A stretch of 57,889 bases of DNA from Pelagibacteraceae bacterium (GCA_002705265.1 PAHR01000004.1:1-57889); one strand, 5' to 3'. Shown: positions 26,744 to 35,672, counted from the stretch's first letter. Numbers and translations are program-made. The notes: generated from the letters alone by a model not told the origin.

Positions 26744-27931
26744 ATGATCGAAGATTTAACCAAAACATATGAAACTCCATTCTATTGCTATGATCAAAAA
26801 ATTATACAAGGTAAAATAGATTTTTTAAAATCACTTAATTTAAACTTCAATTATAGTTTATACTTCTCAGTAAAAGCTAACCCAAATTTAGCAATTATTA
26901 ATTTTTTTAAACAAAATAATATTGGGGCAACTGTGGTTTCTTCCGGTGAACTATTTAAAGCTATTAGAGCTGGAATAAATCCATCAAATATAGTTATCAA
27001 TGGATCAAGTAAAAATGAATTTGATTTGAAGTATGCAATTACTCAAAAAATTAACTGTATAAATATTGAGAATATTCAAGAAATAGATCTTATTGAATCT
27101 TATTCAAAAGAAAAAAATTTAAAAACAAACTTTGGAGTAAGAATCAATCCTGGAATTGATGCACAAACAATTGATAAGATTAGTACAGGTAAAACTGGTG
27201 ACAAATTTGGAATTGAGATAGAACAAATAGATTTTGAAAAATTAGCTAAATTAAATTATTCTAATTTAAAGGCCCTATCTATCCATATTGGAAGTCAAAT
27301 AACAAATTATAATAAATTAATAGAGTCCTATATAGCATTAATTGATTTAGCAAATAATTTAAAGAATAAAGGTTTTGAGATAGAAACACTTAATTTTGGT
27401 GGTGGGTTTTCAATACCAGAAGAAGGATATAAGAGTCTTGATTTTAAAATGTGGGCCGAGGAATTAAACAAAATAATGAAAAATAATAATTATAAAATAA
27501 TTTTTGAACCAGGTAGGTTTTTAGTTGCTGAGTCAGGAAGTTTAGTAACTAAAGTTAATTATATTAAAAAATCAGGTTCAAAAAATATTGCTTTATTAGA
27601 TAGTTCTTTTTCTGAGTATATAAGACCAGCTTTTTATAATATTAATCCTATGGTAGAAGTTTTAAAAAATAATTCGCAAAATAAAATTAAATATGATTTA
27701 GCTGGTGGTGTTTGTGAAACAAGTGATTTTTTCTTAAGAGATGTAGAACTGCCTATATTAGAAGTTGGAGAATTTCTAATTTTTAAAAATGTCGGCGCTT
27801 ATGGATCTTCGATGTCCTCTACATATAATAGTAGACCAAGACCTTTAGAAATTTTGTTTAAAAATAATGACCACAGAGTTATTAGGTCTAAAGATACTTT
27901 AGAAGACTTATGTAATAATGAAATTATGTAA
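26744..27931 (+). CDS. lysA: Diaminopimelate decarboxylase
   Basis: LysA decarboxylates meso-diaminopimelate to lysine using PLP. The 395-aa enzyme has the PLP-lysine site YFSVKANPN near 44-52, the conserved HIGSQI near 178, the phosphate-binding GGGFSIP near 222, FEPGRFL near 253 and the second-subunit cysteine motif GGVCETSDFF near 321. The N-terminus PFYCYD matches the family. It lies between the small lipoprotein gene and a YdcF-family gene, all on the plus strand with tiny gaps, so arginine, lysine and envelope genes share a unit. Confidence 0.96.
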   Translation: MIEDLTKTYETPFYCYDQKIIQGKIDFLKSLNLNFNYSLYFSVKANPNLAIINFFKQNNIGATVVSSGELFKAIRAGINPSNIVINGSSKNEFDLKYAITQKINCINIENIQEIDLIESYSKEKNLKTNFGVRINPGIDAQTIDKISTGKTGDKFGIEIEQIDFEKLAKLNYSNLKALSIHIGSQITNYNKLIESYIALIDLANNLKNKGFEIETLNFGGGFSIPEEGYKSLDFKMWAEELNKIMKNNNYKIIFEPGRFLVAESGSLVTKVNYIKKSGSKNIALLDSSFSEYIRPAFYNINPMVEVLKNNSQNKIKYDLAGGVCETSDFFLRDVELPILEVGEFLIFKNVGAYGSSMSSTYNSRPRPLEILFKNNDHRVIRSKDTLEDLCNNEIM

Positions 27932-27933
27932 CT

Positions 27934-28491
27934 GTGCTTACTCTTTTTAAAAGAATTAATTTTTTTATTTTTATTATTATATTAATTTTTTTTATAGGAT
28001 TTTTAAATTTTAAAAACTCTATACCTAAAGAACCTATGTCTTTCAAACAAACAGATGCTGTCGTAGTATTAACAGGAGATAGAGGTAAAAGATTAGAGAA
28101 AGGGTATGAACTTATTGATCAAACAAAAGACTCAAAAATGTTCATATCGGGTGTAGGTGGTTCAAAAACTGTACTTCAAAAAATTTTAGGTTTTGAAGAA
28201 AGTAAAATGGATTGTTGTATAGAGTTTGGATATAAAGCTGAGAACACATATCAAAATGCTGTAGAAACTAGATATTGGGCAGAATTAAACAATATAAAAT
28301 CTATAACTTTAATAACAACAGATTTACACATGCAAAGATCTCTATTTCTTTTTCACCAAATCACTAATTTGGAGATACAAAGTTATCCGGTTAGTTATAA
28401 AGAGTCCGTTATACCCTTAGAAAAATTATTTTCTGAGTATATTAAGTACTTTATTTCTAGGATAATATTCATTAAAAAATATGAAATATAA
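27934..28491 (+). CDS. YdcF/DUF218-family membrane-anchored protein
   Basis: A 185-aa protein with one N-terminal membrane helix (about 8-26) followed by a DUF218 domain. The domain shows TDAVVVLTGDRGKRLEKGYEL near 41-61, FISGVGG near 71, AENTYQNAV near 102 (conserved E-T-Q-A pattern) and LITTDLHMQRS near 129. DUF218 members such as ElyC/SanA influence envelope integrity and undecaprenyl-lipid metabolism; the exact activity here is not known. It starts with GTG two bases after lysA and overlaps plsC by 11 bases, a gene pair common in alphaproteobacteria. Confidence 0.83.
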   Translation: MLTLFKRINFFIFIIILIFFIGFLNFKNSIPKEPMSFKQTDAVVVLTGDRGKRLEKGYELIDQTKDSKMFISGVGGSKTVLQKILGFEESKMDCCIEFGYKAENTYQNAVETRYWAELNNIKSITLITTDLHMQRSLFLFHQITNLEIQSYPVSYKESVIPLEKLFSEYIKYFISRIIFIKKYEI

Positions 28492-29158
28492 ATTTCTACT
28501 ATTCTTTTATTTTAGCAGCGCTTTAGTTCTAATTTTCTCAATTCTTGGAATATTTATGTCTTACAAAAAATTTAGATTTTTTATAAATTTATTTACTAAA
28601 AATATGACATTTTCACTAAAAAAAATATGCAATATAGACGTACAAGTAAATAAAAATTCAGTAAATAAATTAGAAAATGGTTATTTGTATGCTTCTAAAC
28701 ATCAATCTATTTTTGAAACTGTTTACTTTAATAGCTTATTCTATAACCCTGTTTATATTTTGAAAAAAGAGTTACTTAATATTCCACTATTTGGGACTTA
28801 TTTAAAAAAACTAGGTATGATTGCTATTGATAGAAAACAAGGAATAAAAAGCTTAAAACTTGTTAATTATCAAGCGGCTAAACTAATCGATCATAGACCA
28901 ATTGTGATTTTTCCTGAAGGTACAAGAACTTCTTTTGGCGATCAACCAGATTTAAAACCTGGAATATATTCTATGTATAAAAATTTAAATCGACCTGTTA
29001 TACCAATTGCATTAAATACTGGAAAATTTTGGCCTAAGAGTAATCAAATGAATTTAGGTAATATGCAAATTGAATTTAAAGATCCAATTCAACCAGGTCT
29101 ATCAAAAGAAGAATTTTTATTAAAGCTAAAATTAGAAATAAATTCTCTTAATCATTAG
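28481..29158 (+). CDS. plsC: 1-acyl-sn-glycerol-3-phosphate acyltransferase
   Basis: PlsC converts lysophosphatidic acid to phosphatidic acid at the inner membrane. The 225-aa product has an N-terminal membrane helix, the acyltransferase block ASKHQSIFETVYF near 71 (HX4E variant of HX4D, known in this alphaproteobacterial branch), the substrate loop near 106 (GMIAIDRKQG) and the third block FPEGTRTSFG near 146. It overlaps the YdcF gene and converges on tyrC with an 11-base overlap. Confidence 0.9.
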   Translation: MKYKFLLFFYFSSALVLIFSILGIFMSYKKFRFFINLFTKNMTFSLKKICNIDVQVNKNSVNKLENGYLYASKHQSIFETVYFNSLFYNPVYILKKELLNIPLFGTYLKKLGMIAIDRKQGIKSLKLVNYQAAKLIDHRPIVIFPEGTRTSFGDQPDLKPGIYSMYKNLNRPVIPIALNTGKFWPKSNQMNLGNMQIEFKDPIQPGLSKEEFLLKLKLEINSLNH

Positions 29159-30044
29159 GTATAAATTTTCCTGCCATTTTAGCTTTAATAATACTTTTTC
29201 TTACTTTTCTTGTTTTTTCTAATTTTGAAAGGAGCAAAGAGGACTTTTTTTGCTTCATTTCTAAATTTAATTTTTTCATTTCTGAGATAAATGATTTTGA
29301 AAAATCATGAATTATATTTTGATTAACTAAAAAAACATCTCTCCAAAAATTAGGATTATTTTCTGTTATTCTTGTAAAGTCCCTGAATCCTCCAGCAGAA
29401 TATTTTACTATGCTTGATTTCATTGTTTTTTCTTTTTTCATTGCAGTAAGCACTAATGAATAAGCTATCAAATGCGGCAAATGAGAAGTTAGGCCAAGTA
29501 TTTTATCGTGTTTTTTTGCTGACATTATATCAACTTGCATTCCGAGTTTACGCCAAAAATCTTTTACAATTGTTATGCTTTTATTTTTTTTATTACCAAC
29601 TGGACAAATAATATTATAACGATCATGAAAAAGCTCAGCAAATCCATGTTCTAATCCTGATTTTTCTGTTCCAGCTATAGGATGAGAAGGAACAAATTTA
29701 AAATCATTTTTATAACTATCATTGTATAACTTTACGATATTTGATTTTGTTGAGCCAACATCTGTAACAATTGTAGTTATATTATTATTATTTTTTAAAT
29801 ACTTGAAAATTCCCTCATATTGAAGAACAGGGGTACAAATAACAATAAAATTGGCATTTTTTATAGCTTCAGAAACTGATGAAAAGTATTGAACTTTTTT
29901 AAATTTTGCCTTTTTTAATCTATTCTTAACGGTTTTATCTTTATCATAAACTAAAATTTGATTTGTAATTTTTGCTTTAAGAGCTCCTCGAGCAATTGAA
30001 GAACCTATTAATCCAAAACCTATAATTAGTATATTTTTAAACAT
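29148..30044 (-). CDS. tyrC: Prephenate/arogenate dehydrogenase
   Basis: This NAD(P)-dependent dehydrogenase converts prephenate (or arogenate) toward tyrosine. The 298-aa protein begins with the Rossmann motif IGFGLIGSSIARGA near 8-21 and later has VTDVGSTKSNIV near 96, SHPIAGTEKSGLEHG near 120 and TSHLPHLIAYSL near 195, all typical of the TyrA dehydrogenase domain. There is no chorismate mutase or ACT domain. It overlaps hisC by 8 bases; the hisC-tyrC pair is common in alphaproteobacteria and suggests that the HisC aminotransferase also serves aromatic amino acids. Confidence 0.92.
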   Translation of the reverse strand: MFKNILIIGFGLIGSSIARGALKAKITNQILVYDKDKTVKNRLKKAKFKKVQYFSSVSEAIKNANFIVICTPVLQYEGIFKYLKNNNNITTIVTDVGSTKSNIVKLYNDSYKNDFKFVPSHPIAGTEKSGLEHGFAELFHDRYNIICPVGNKKNKSITIVKDFWRKLGMQVDIMSAKKHDKILGLTSHLPHLIAYSLVLTAMKKEKTMKSSIVKYSAGGFRDFTRITENNPNFWRDVFLVNQNIIHDFSKSFISEMKKLNLEMKQKKSSLLLSKLEKTRKVRKSIIKAKMAGKFIPND

Positions 30045-31104
30045 TAAAATTATTTAATACTTCAACTACTCTTTTAATTTCCTTTTTAGTTCCAACACTC
30101 ATTCTAATAAAATTAGGCAAGCCATAGGATTTTAAAGACCTAACAGTAATTTTGTTTTTTATAGCAAAATTATTTAACATTTTGGATTTTTTTTCAGAAC
30201 CTAATTTTAATAATACAAAATTTGCATCTGTATCAATTATTTCAATATTATAGTTATTTAGTCGAGATAAAATATAAGATTTATTAGAAATATTTAATAA
30301 AGCTTGTTTTTTGACCCAATTTTTATTTAAAATATTATATGCCGCGGCTGAAGCGATCCTACTGACATTAAAAGGTTTTTTCACCTGATAGAGTTTTTGA
30401 ATTAATTGATTTTGAGCATACCCCCACCCCACTCTTAAACCTCCAAGCCCAAATATTTTGGAAAAAGTTTTAGTAACAATAATATTTTTAAATTTATTTA
30501 CCAAATGGATACCATCAGTATAGTCTGCATTTAAAAGATATTCGCTATATGCGGAATCTAAAACCAATATTGTTTTTTCATTTATTGATTTTATAAAATT
30601 AACCAATTCTTTTTTCAAAAAAATTGAACCTGTAGGATTATTGGGATTAGCCAAAAAAATGAGCTTAACTTTTGAATTATATTTTTTTTTAAAATCTTCT
30701 AATTTAAATTTAAAATTTTTATCGTTAAAAACTAATGACTTGCATTTAAAATTATTTGCAAAAACCCTGTACATTGCAAATGAATATTTTGAATACATTA
30801 CGTAATCGCCTGGCTTTGTAAACGCATTAAAAATCATTTGAAGAACTTCATCTGAACCTGCGCCAATAATTATATTCTGTTCTTTGATTTTATTATAATC
30901 AGCTATTTTTTTTATGAGAGATTGACTATTTAACTCAGGGTAAATATGAGAAAATTTCGCATTTTGAGATATTATTTTTTTTACTTTAGCTGGAATACCA
31001 TTATTATTTTCATTCGACGAAAGGCGAATAAACCCTTTAAAATTCTCCGCGCCTCCTTGATAGGTATTATTTTTATTCATAATTTTTCCCATATATTTAG
31101 ACAT
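30037..31104 (-). CDS. hisC: Histidinol-phosphate aminotransferase
   Basis: HisC is a PLP-dependent fold I aminotransferase of histidine synthesis. Visible pieces are IRLSSNENN near the N-terminus, IIGAGSDEVLQMIF, FLANPNNPTGSIF, VLDSAYSEYL and the PLP-lysine motif TKTFSKIFGLGGLRVGW. I use ATG 31104 (355 aa); a TTG at 31125 would add seven residues not expected in the family. Linkage to tyrC suggests a dual histidine/aromatic role. It is divergent from metX, with the SAM-II riboswitch of metX in between. Confidence 0.92.
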   Translation of the reverse strand: MSKYMGKIMNKNNTYQGGAENFKGFIRLSSNENNNGIPAKVKKIISQNAKFSHIYPELNSQSLIKKIADYNKIKEQNIIIGAGSDEVLQMIFNAFTKPGDYVMYSKYSFAMYRVFANNFKCKSLVFNDKNFKFKLEDFKKKYNSKVKLIFLANPNNPTGSIFLKKELVNFIKSINEKTILVLDSAYSEYLLNADYTDGIHLVNKFKNIIVTKTFSKIFGLGGLRVGWGYAQNQLIQKLYQVKKPFNVSRIASAAAYNILNKNWVKKQALLNISNKSYILSRLNNYNIEIIDTDANFVLLKLGSEKKSKMLNNFAIKNKITVRSLKSYGLPNFIRMSVGTKKEIKRVVEVLNNFNV

Positions 31105-31142
31105 AATTAAACTAATTAATGTCAAATATCACTATTTATCTA

Positions 31143-31170
31143 TTGACAAAATATTGAATTTAGCGATTAT
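31143..31170 (+). promoter_or_regulatory. Predicted promoter of the metX leader
   Basis: A perfect -35 hexamer TTGACA at 31143-31148 is followed 16 bases later by GATTAT at 31165-31170, a 4-of-6 match to TATAAT. A start about 7 bases further on would place the 5' end of the RNA just before the riboswitch aptamer, which is the arrangement expected for a leader-controlled metX-metW operon. Confidence 0.6.
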
Positions 31171-31171
31171 C

Positions 31172-31228
31172 TCCCATTACACCGATTTGATTTCAGCTTG
31201 CGGGTGATAAACAGCTAAAGCGCTTCTT
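31172..31228 (+). promoter_or_regulatory. SAM-II riboswitch upstream of metX
   Basis: The leader matches the SAM-II aptamer consensus as I know it. Stem P1 is CACC at 31180-31183 with GGTG at 31203-31206. Inside are the conserved GATTTGA (31184-31190) and AGCTTGC (31195-31201) elements, and downstream the AAACAGCTAAAGCG block (31209-31222). The pseudoknot pairs GCTT (31196-31199) with AAGC (31218-31221). SAM-II binds S-adenosylmethionine and typically shuts off methionine synthesis genes in alphaproteobacteria. It starts just after a consensus promoter and ends about 55 bases before the metX ATG, so control is probably at translation or early transcription; the sequence does not show which. 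Confidence 0.9.
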
Positions 31229-31281
31229 TTCCCCAAAATGTAGAAATTTTTTCGGTCGTAAATAAATAAAAAGTATTGAAA

Positions 31282-32406
31282 ATGAGAAATATTGTTAAAA
31301 ATAATGATTATCCTGGTTATGTTCTCCAATGCAATGAAGAGCTAATTTTAGATAGTGGAAAAATTATTAAAGATTTCAAAATTGCATACCAAACATATGG
31401 TTCATTAAATAAGGAAAAAAATAACTCTATTCTAATATGCCATGCACTAACCGGAGATCAATTTCCTGCAGAAAAAAACCCAATTACAAAAAAGTCAGGT
31501 TGGTGGGACTTAATGATTGGCCCTGGTAAGACTATTGATACTAATAAGTATTTTGTAATTTGCTCTAATGTATTAGGGGGGTGTGTGGGAACTACAGGTC
31601 CAAATGATATTAATCCAGAAAATAATAAGATTTATGGAATAGATTTTCCTACAATAACTATTCAGGATATGGTCAAATTACAAAAAATTTTAGTTGATGA
31701 ATTAAAAATTGATAAGTTGCTTTCAGTTATTGGAGGTTCAATGGGTGCTATGCAAGTGCTTCAATGGGCAGCAACTTATCCCAATTCTGTTAGGTCAGCA
31801 ATTTCTATAGCAGGAGCTTTAAAACACTCCGCACAAAATATTGCTTTTGATGAAGCAGGTAGACAATCTATTATGCTTGATCCTAATTGGAAAAATGGGA
31901 ATTATTTAAATGAAAAAACTAAACCCGAAAATGGCTTGTCAGTGGCAAGAATGATAGCTCATATTACTTATTTATCTGACGCAGCTTTTCAACAAAAATT
32001 CGGAAGAAATCTTCAAGAAAAAAAAGATTTATCTTTTGGTTTTGATATAGACTTTCAAGTTGAAAGCTATTTGCGCTATCAAGGAAAAAGCTTTGTAGAT
32101 CGATTTGATCCTAACAGTTACCTTTACATGACAAGAGCTATGGATTATTTTGATGTTTCAAATCAACTGATAGAGAATAAAAAAACTATTGTTTCAAACA
32201 AAATTAGGTTTTTAGTATTATCTTTTACTAGTGATTGGTTATTCCCAACTAAAGAATCACGATCCATAGTATCTTTGCTAAACTCAGTTGGTTCTCCTGT
32301 AAGTTCGGCAGAGGTAGTATCTGATAGGGGTCATGATAGTTTTTTACTTGATGTGCCTCAACAATTTAAAATAATAAGAGGATTTTTGGAAGGAATTAAA
32401 ATTTAA
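31282..32406 (+). CDS. metX: Homoserine O-acetyltransferase (or O-succinyltransferase), MetX
   Basis: MetX acylates homoserine at the entry to methionine synthesis. The 374-aa alpha/beta hydrolase has ALTGDQFPAEKNP near 55, the nucleophile Ser in IGGSMGAMQVLQW near 153, the Asp in SFTSDWLFP near 311 and the His in DRGHDSFLLD near 345. I use ATG 31282; a TTG at 31276 would add two residues. Acetyl versus succinyl specificity cannot be set safely by eye. It is preceded by a SAM-II riboswitch and followed after 1 base by metW, the usual alphaproteobacterial pair. Confidence 0.94.
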   Translation: MRNIVKNNDYPGYVLQCNEELILDSGKIIKDFKIAYQTYGSLNKEKNNSILICHALTGDQFPAEKNPITKKSGWWDLMIGPGKTIDTNKYFVICSNVLGGCVGTTGPNDINPENNKIYGIDFPTITIQDMVKLQKILVDELKIDKLLSVIGGSMGAMQVLQWAATYPNSVRSAISIAGALKHSAQNIAFDEAGRQSIMLDPNWKNGNYLNEKTKPENGLSVARMIAHITYLSDAAFQQKFGRNLQEKKDLSFGFDIDFQVESYLRYQGKSFVDRFDPNSYLYMTRAMDYFDVSNQLIENKKTIVSNKIRFLVLSFTSDWLFPTKESRSIVSLLNSVGSPVSSAEVVSDRGHDSFLLDVPQQFKIIRGFLEGIKI

Positions 32407-32407
32407 A

Positions 32408-33001
32408 ATGAGAAATGATTACAAAATTATATTTGATTTAATCCCTTCTAATTCAAAAGTTTTAGATATTGGATGTTCCTCAGGAGAACTGTTATCTCTC
32501 TTGAACCAAAAGGAAAATATTCAAACTCAAGGAGTTGAAATTAATCAAGAAAAAGTAGTTAAATGCTTAGAAAATGGACTTGATGTTGTACAAGGTGACA
32601 TCAATCAAATTTTGGAGGATTTTCCTCATAATCAGTTTGATTATTGTCTCTTAACAAAAACAATTCAAACTGTAAATCAACCAGATAAGCTTTTACAACT
32701 TTTAAAAAAAGTAGGTAAAAATATTATTATTAGTTTTGATAATTCTAATTACTATAAAAGGGTTATTGAATTTGCTTTTAAGGGAAGTTTCGATAAATTA
32801 CTTCAAAAATCAAATAAAGAACAATGGTTTAATTCTCCAAATATTCATCCATGTAGCATTAAGGATTTTACTATTTTAGCAAAGCAACTAGGTTTTAATA
32901 TTATAGAAAGCTTTGATGTAAAAAATAATAGAAGATTTAAATTTCCTAAAACTCCGTCTAATATATTCTGCAAAGAAGTTTTATTTAGTTTGAATACATA
33001 A
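32408..33001 (+). CDS. metW: MetW-type methyltransferase-like methionine biosynthesis protein
   Basis: A 197-aa Rossmann-fold protein. The SAM-binding motif SKVLDIGCSSGELLSLL is near 18-34, followed by GVEIN and the acidic loop. FDYCLLTKTIQTVNQP matches the MetW pattern. MetW is found almost always next to MetX in alphaproteobacteria and is thought to support it, possibly by stimulating its activity; the exact reaction is unsettled. It lies one base after metX and is therefore under the same riboswitch. Confidence 0.92.
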   Translation: MRNDYKIIFDLIPSNSKVLDIGCSSGELLSLLNQKENIQTQGVEINQEKVVKCLENGLDVVQGDINQILEDFPHNQFDYCLLTKTIQTVNQPDKLLQLLKKVGKNIIISFDNSNYYKRVIEFAFKGSFDKLLQKSNKEQWFNSPNIHPCSIKDFTILAKQLGFNIIESFDVKNNRRFKFPKTPSNIFCKEVLFSLNT

Positions 33002-33011
33002 ATATTTGAAT

Positions 33012-33371
33012 ATGAGAGAATTTTTTTTTATTTATAATGCTAAAGGAGGTAAATTTAATGAAATTCTTGATTTTATTCATAAAAAAACTTCGCCTTCAAC
33101 TTATAATTGTTCCCTTTGTATGATTACTTACAATTTTAAAATGAAAGAAAAATGGAAGAATTTTTTAAAAAATTCTTCTCATAAATTTTTATTTTTACAT
33201 ATTGAAGATCTAGTTAAATACAAATTAGAAAAATTCAAAAATGACCTTCCTATTTGTCTTGAAAAAATTGATGATAATTTTGAAATAATTATTGATTCAG
33301 CCACAATGAAACAATTACAAGATCAGGATGATTTAATAACATTATTTGAAGAAAAAACTAAACTCCAATAA
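33012..33371 (+). CDS. Conserved small protein of unknown function
   Basis: A 119-aa soluble protein. Recognisable features are FFFIYNAKGGKFNEILDF at the N-terminus, HKKTSPSTYNCSLCMITY near 24-41 with a CSLC Cys pair, then a Phe/Lys-rich middle and an acidic C-terminal half. I have the impression of a conserved family with the NAKGG, HK-SP-TY-C-LC pattern, but cannot name it or assign a function. I use ATG 33012; a TTG at 33006 is the alternative. It follows metW by 10 bases and overlaps the convergent TauE gene by 14 bases, so it may be carried on the SAM-II-controlled transcript. Confidence 0.7.
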   Translation: MREFFFIYNAKGGKFNEILDFIHKKTSPSTYNCSLCMITYNFKMKEKWKNFLKNSSHKFLFLHIEDLVKYKLEKFKNDLPICLEKIDDNFEIIIDSATMKQLQDQDDLITLFEEKTKLQ

Positions 33372-34104
33372 TTCCCTGATATATTAGTCTTAAAGAAGCT
33401 AAAACGATAAAAATATTAATTATTAGAAAAAAAGATTTGTCAGATAATTTACTGTTCATCCAATGACCTAAGATTACCCCAAATATTGCTATGGGAGAAA
33501 AAATCAAATACTCAATTATTTGTTTAAAAGACAGTATTTCTAAATAAAAGTACGGTAATATTTTTGCCACATTTATGAAAGCCATACTAAAAACTAAAGT
33601 GGCTACAAATTCTGTTTTTTTCTTATATTGGCTTATTAAATATGTATTCATCGGTAGCCCCCCTGAATGGAGACAAAAACTTGTAAACCCACTTAAAGAA
33701 CCCCAAAAAGATTTACTTCCATAAAATGGAATTGATTTTAAAAATTTTTTTTCTAATAAATAATTAAAAGTAACATAAGCTAAAGACAATGATCCAATAA
33801 ATATGCTGATAATATTTAAATCTATATTTTTAAATAATATTGTTCCTATAATTACTCCAATTAAAGTATATGGCATGAGCCCTAACACTCTTTTTTTATC
33901 GAAATATCTTCTATTTAAAAAACTAGCTATGGCATCACAAACTAACAACAAAGGTAAAAGAATTGAAATAGCTCGAAGAGGACCAAAGTTTATTGAAAGA
34001 ACAGCAACTGAAATTAAAGCCAAACCTCCTCCAGAAAAACCAGATTTTGAAATTGAAAAAAGCAATACACAAAAGGATACAATTAAATAATAACTTAAAT
34101 CCAT
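33358..34104 (-). CDS. TauE/SafE-family sulfite/organoanion exporter
   Basis: A 248-aa membrane protein with about seven or eight helices. The family features are FSISKSGFSGGGLALISVAVLS near 16-37 (GFxGGG motif) and FGPLRAISILLPLLLVCDAIASF, followed by the second half with SLSGFTSFCLHSGGLPMN. TauE/SafE proteins export sulfite, sulfoacetate or other organic anions. No sulfonate or taurine genes are next to it, so the substrate is open. It is transcribed toward the metW unit and lies 52 bases downstream of the methyltransferase gene on the same strand. Confidence 0.85.
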   Translation of the reverse strand: MDLSYYLIVSFCVLLFSISKSGFSGGGLALISVAVLSINFGPLRAISILLPLLLVCDAIASFLNRRYFDKKRVLGLMPYTLIGVIIGTILFKNIDLNIISIFIGSLSLAYVTFNYLLEKKFLKSIPFYGSKSFWGSLSGFTSFCLHSGGLPMNTYLISQYKKKTEFVATLVFSMAFINVAKILPYFYLEILSFKQIIEYLIFSPIAIFGVILGHWMNSKLSDKSFFLIINIFIVLASLRLIYQGIIGV

Positions 34105-34156
34105 AAAGATTAAGGTATTATAGTTAAATATTTATTTAAGAGAAGTTTATTAATTA

Positions 34157-34870
34157 TTAGATTGGAGCAAAATTCCTTTGAATATTTTGTTTCTTTTTTT
34201 TGTTTTCTAAATTTTTGGCATAGATTATTTTTTTTGAAATTTCCATTTTTAAACCACCTAAAAAAGGCACAGTAAGAGGTCCAATTTTTTCCAAAAACGG
34301 AGAAGATTTATAATTTATAAAATGCTTCCAAGGGGGAGTAAACAAATAATAGTAACTTCTTTCAGAGTAAAAATAAGGATCTAAAAGATAACTTATTTGT
34401 TTTTTAGAAAATGATCTTCCAAAACCAAATGGATTATTATCATATCTAGTCCATAAACCAGATCTTCTCGGAACTATTGAAACTAATACTCCATTGGGCT
34501 TTAAAACCCTCTGAGCTTCTTCAATAATTTTTTCAGGATTTTCTACTAACTCGAGTATATGAGATAAAAATATCACATCAAATGTATCTGGCTCAACTGG
34601 TAGAGCATATTCATCTACTACCTCCTGCTTAAGTTCTGAATTAAATTTTATAATGCCTCCTAGGAAATCGGGAACCATTTCATGTATATCACTTTGATGG
34701 TTTAATTCTTGAAAAAATTTAGTGTATGGAGAAGTATATCCCAATCCACAAACTTTACTTAAATTTTGATCAATTAATGCTTCAGAAAGTTTTTTTATAG
34801 TTTCCTTACAAACAATTTCCCCAATATTAGAGTTGTAAAAATTATTTATTGAAGAAGTTGTAATTTCCAT
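34157..34870 (-). CDS. Class I SAM-dependent methyltransferase (type 11-like)
   Basis: A 237-aa protein with the Rossmann SAM fold. Motif I is a weaker form, KVCGLGYTSPYTKFF near 39-53. DTFDVIFLSHILELVENPEKII near 97 and EAQRVLKPNGVLVSIVPRRSG near 119 are typical of the Methyltransf_11 type. It is divergent from gloB with 40 bases between; this methyltransferase-gloB pair is common in alphaproteobacteria. The C-terminal third is basic and hydrophobic, without a membrane helix I trust. Substrate unknown. Confidence 0.8.
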   Translation of the reverse strand: MEITTSSINNFYNSNIGEIVCKETIKKLSEALIDQNLSKVCGLGYTSPYTKFFQELNHQSDIHEMVPDFLGGIIKFNSELKQEVVDEYALPVEPDTFDVIFLSHILELVENPEKIIEEAQRVLKPNGVLVSIVPRRSGLWTRYDNNPFGFGRSFSKKQISYLLDPYFYSERSYYYLFTPPWKHFINYKSSPFLEKIGPLTVPFLGGLKMEISKKIIYAKNLENKKKKQNIQRNFAPI

Positions 34871-34910
34871 GGTTGTATTTTACATTTAATTTTCTTAAGA
34901 TTCTATTTGA

Positions 34911-35672
34911 ATGCAAAAACCAAACATATATATCTTCCCCCAACTAACAGATAATTATGGATATTTGATTAAAAATCCGCATGAAAATGAAGGTGCTATT
35001 ATAGACCCTTCTGATTTAGAAATGTGTGAAAAAATTTTAAAACTTAATGATTGTTCTTTAACCTATATACTCCTTACACATCATCATGACGATCATATTA
35101 GTGCCGTAAGTGACTTAAAAAAAAAATATAATTGTACTGTTATTGGTAATGAATCAGATGAACTACTACCGAGTTTGGATTTAAAGGTCAAGACAGATCA
35201 AGAAATATCAATATTAAATTCTAAATATAGAATTATTTCTACCCCAGGTCATACTATGCAGCATATTTGCTATTATAATAAAGATCATCATTTATTGTTT
35301 GCTGGCGATACTTTATTTAGTGTTGGTTGTGGAAGAATGTTTGAAGGAACTCCTGAATTTTTTTGGGAATCTCTATCAAAAATTAAACTATTGGATAATA
35401 AAACATTAATTTACTTTGGTCATGAATACACTCAAAGTAATGTTAAATTTGCTCTATCAATTGACCCAAATAATTCTGATCTTATTGAATATGGTAAATG
35501 GGTTGAGAGACAATATTTAGATTCCAGACCTACGGTACCTGCTAGTCTAGAAAGTGAATTGAAAATTAATCCTTTTTTAAGATGTGATAATTCATACTTT
35601 AAAAATTTTTTCAAATCAACTAATCCGGTTGAAATATTTAAAAAAATGAGGGCTGCCAAAGATACTTTTTGA
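34911..35672 (+). CDS. gloB: Hydroxyacylglutathione hydrolase (glyoxalase II)
   Basis: GloB hydrolyses S-D-lactoylglutathione to lactate and glutathione in methylglyoxal detoxification. The 253-aa metallo-beta-lactamase-fold enzyme has the dinuclear metal motif LLTHHHDDHISAV near 53-65, STPGHTMQHICYY near 109, FAGDTLFSVGCGRMFEG near 129 and FGHEYTQSN near 167, followed by the C-terminal substrate domain (NPFLRCDNS, then RAAKDTF). Start ATG 34911 gives the typical short N-terminus. Confidence 0.94.
   Translation: MQKPNIYIFPQLTDNYGYLIKNPHENEGAIIDPSDLEMCEKILKLNDCSLTYILLTHHHDDHISAVSDLKKKYNCTVIGNESDELLPSLDLKVKTDQEISILNSKYRIISTPGHTMQHICYYNKDHHLLFAGDTLFSVGCGRMFEGTPEFFWESLSKIKLLDNKTLIYFGHEYTQSNVKFALSIDPNNSDLIEYGKWVERQYLDSRPTVPASLESELKINPFLRCDNSYFKNFFKSTNPVEIFKKMRAAKDTF

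Noticed and set aside
33803-34090. Plus-strand open frame opposite the TauE/SafE gene
   Set aside because: The TauE membrane helices are clear on the other strand; the antisense product looks like a mirror of a hydrophobic gene.
35432-35659. Minus-strand open frame inside gloB
   Set aside because: It is a shadow of the C-terminal part of gloB, which has strong motifs.
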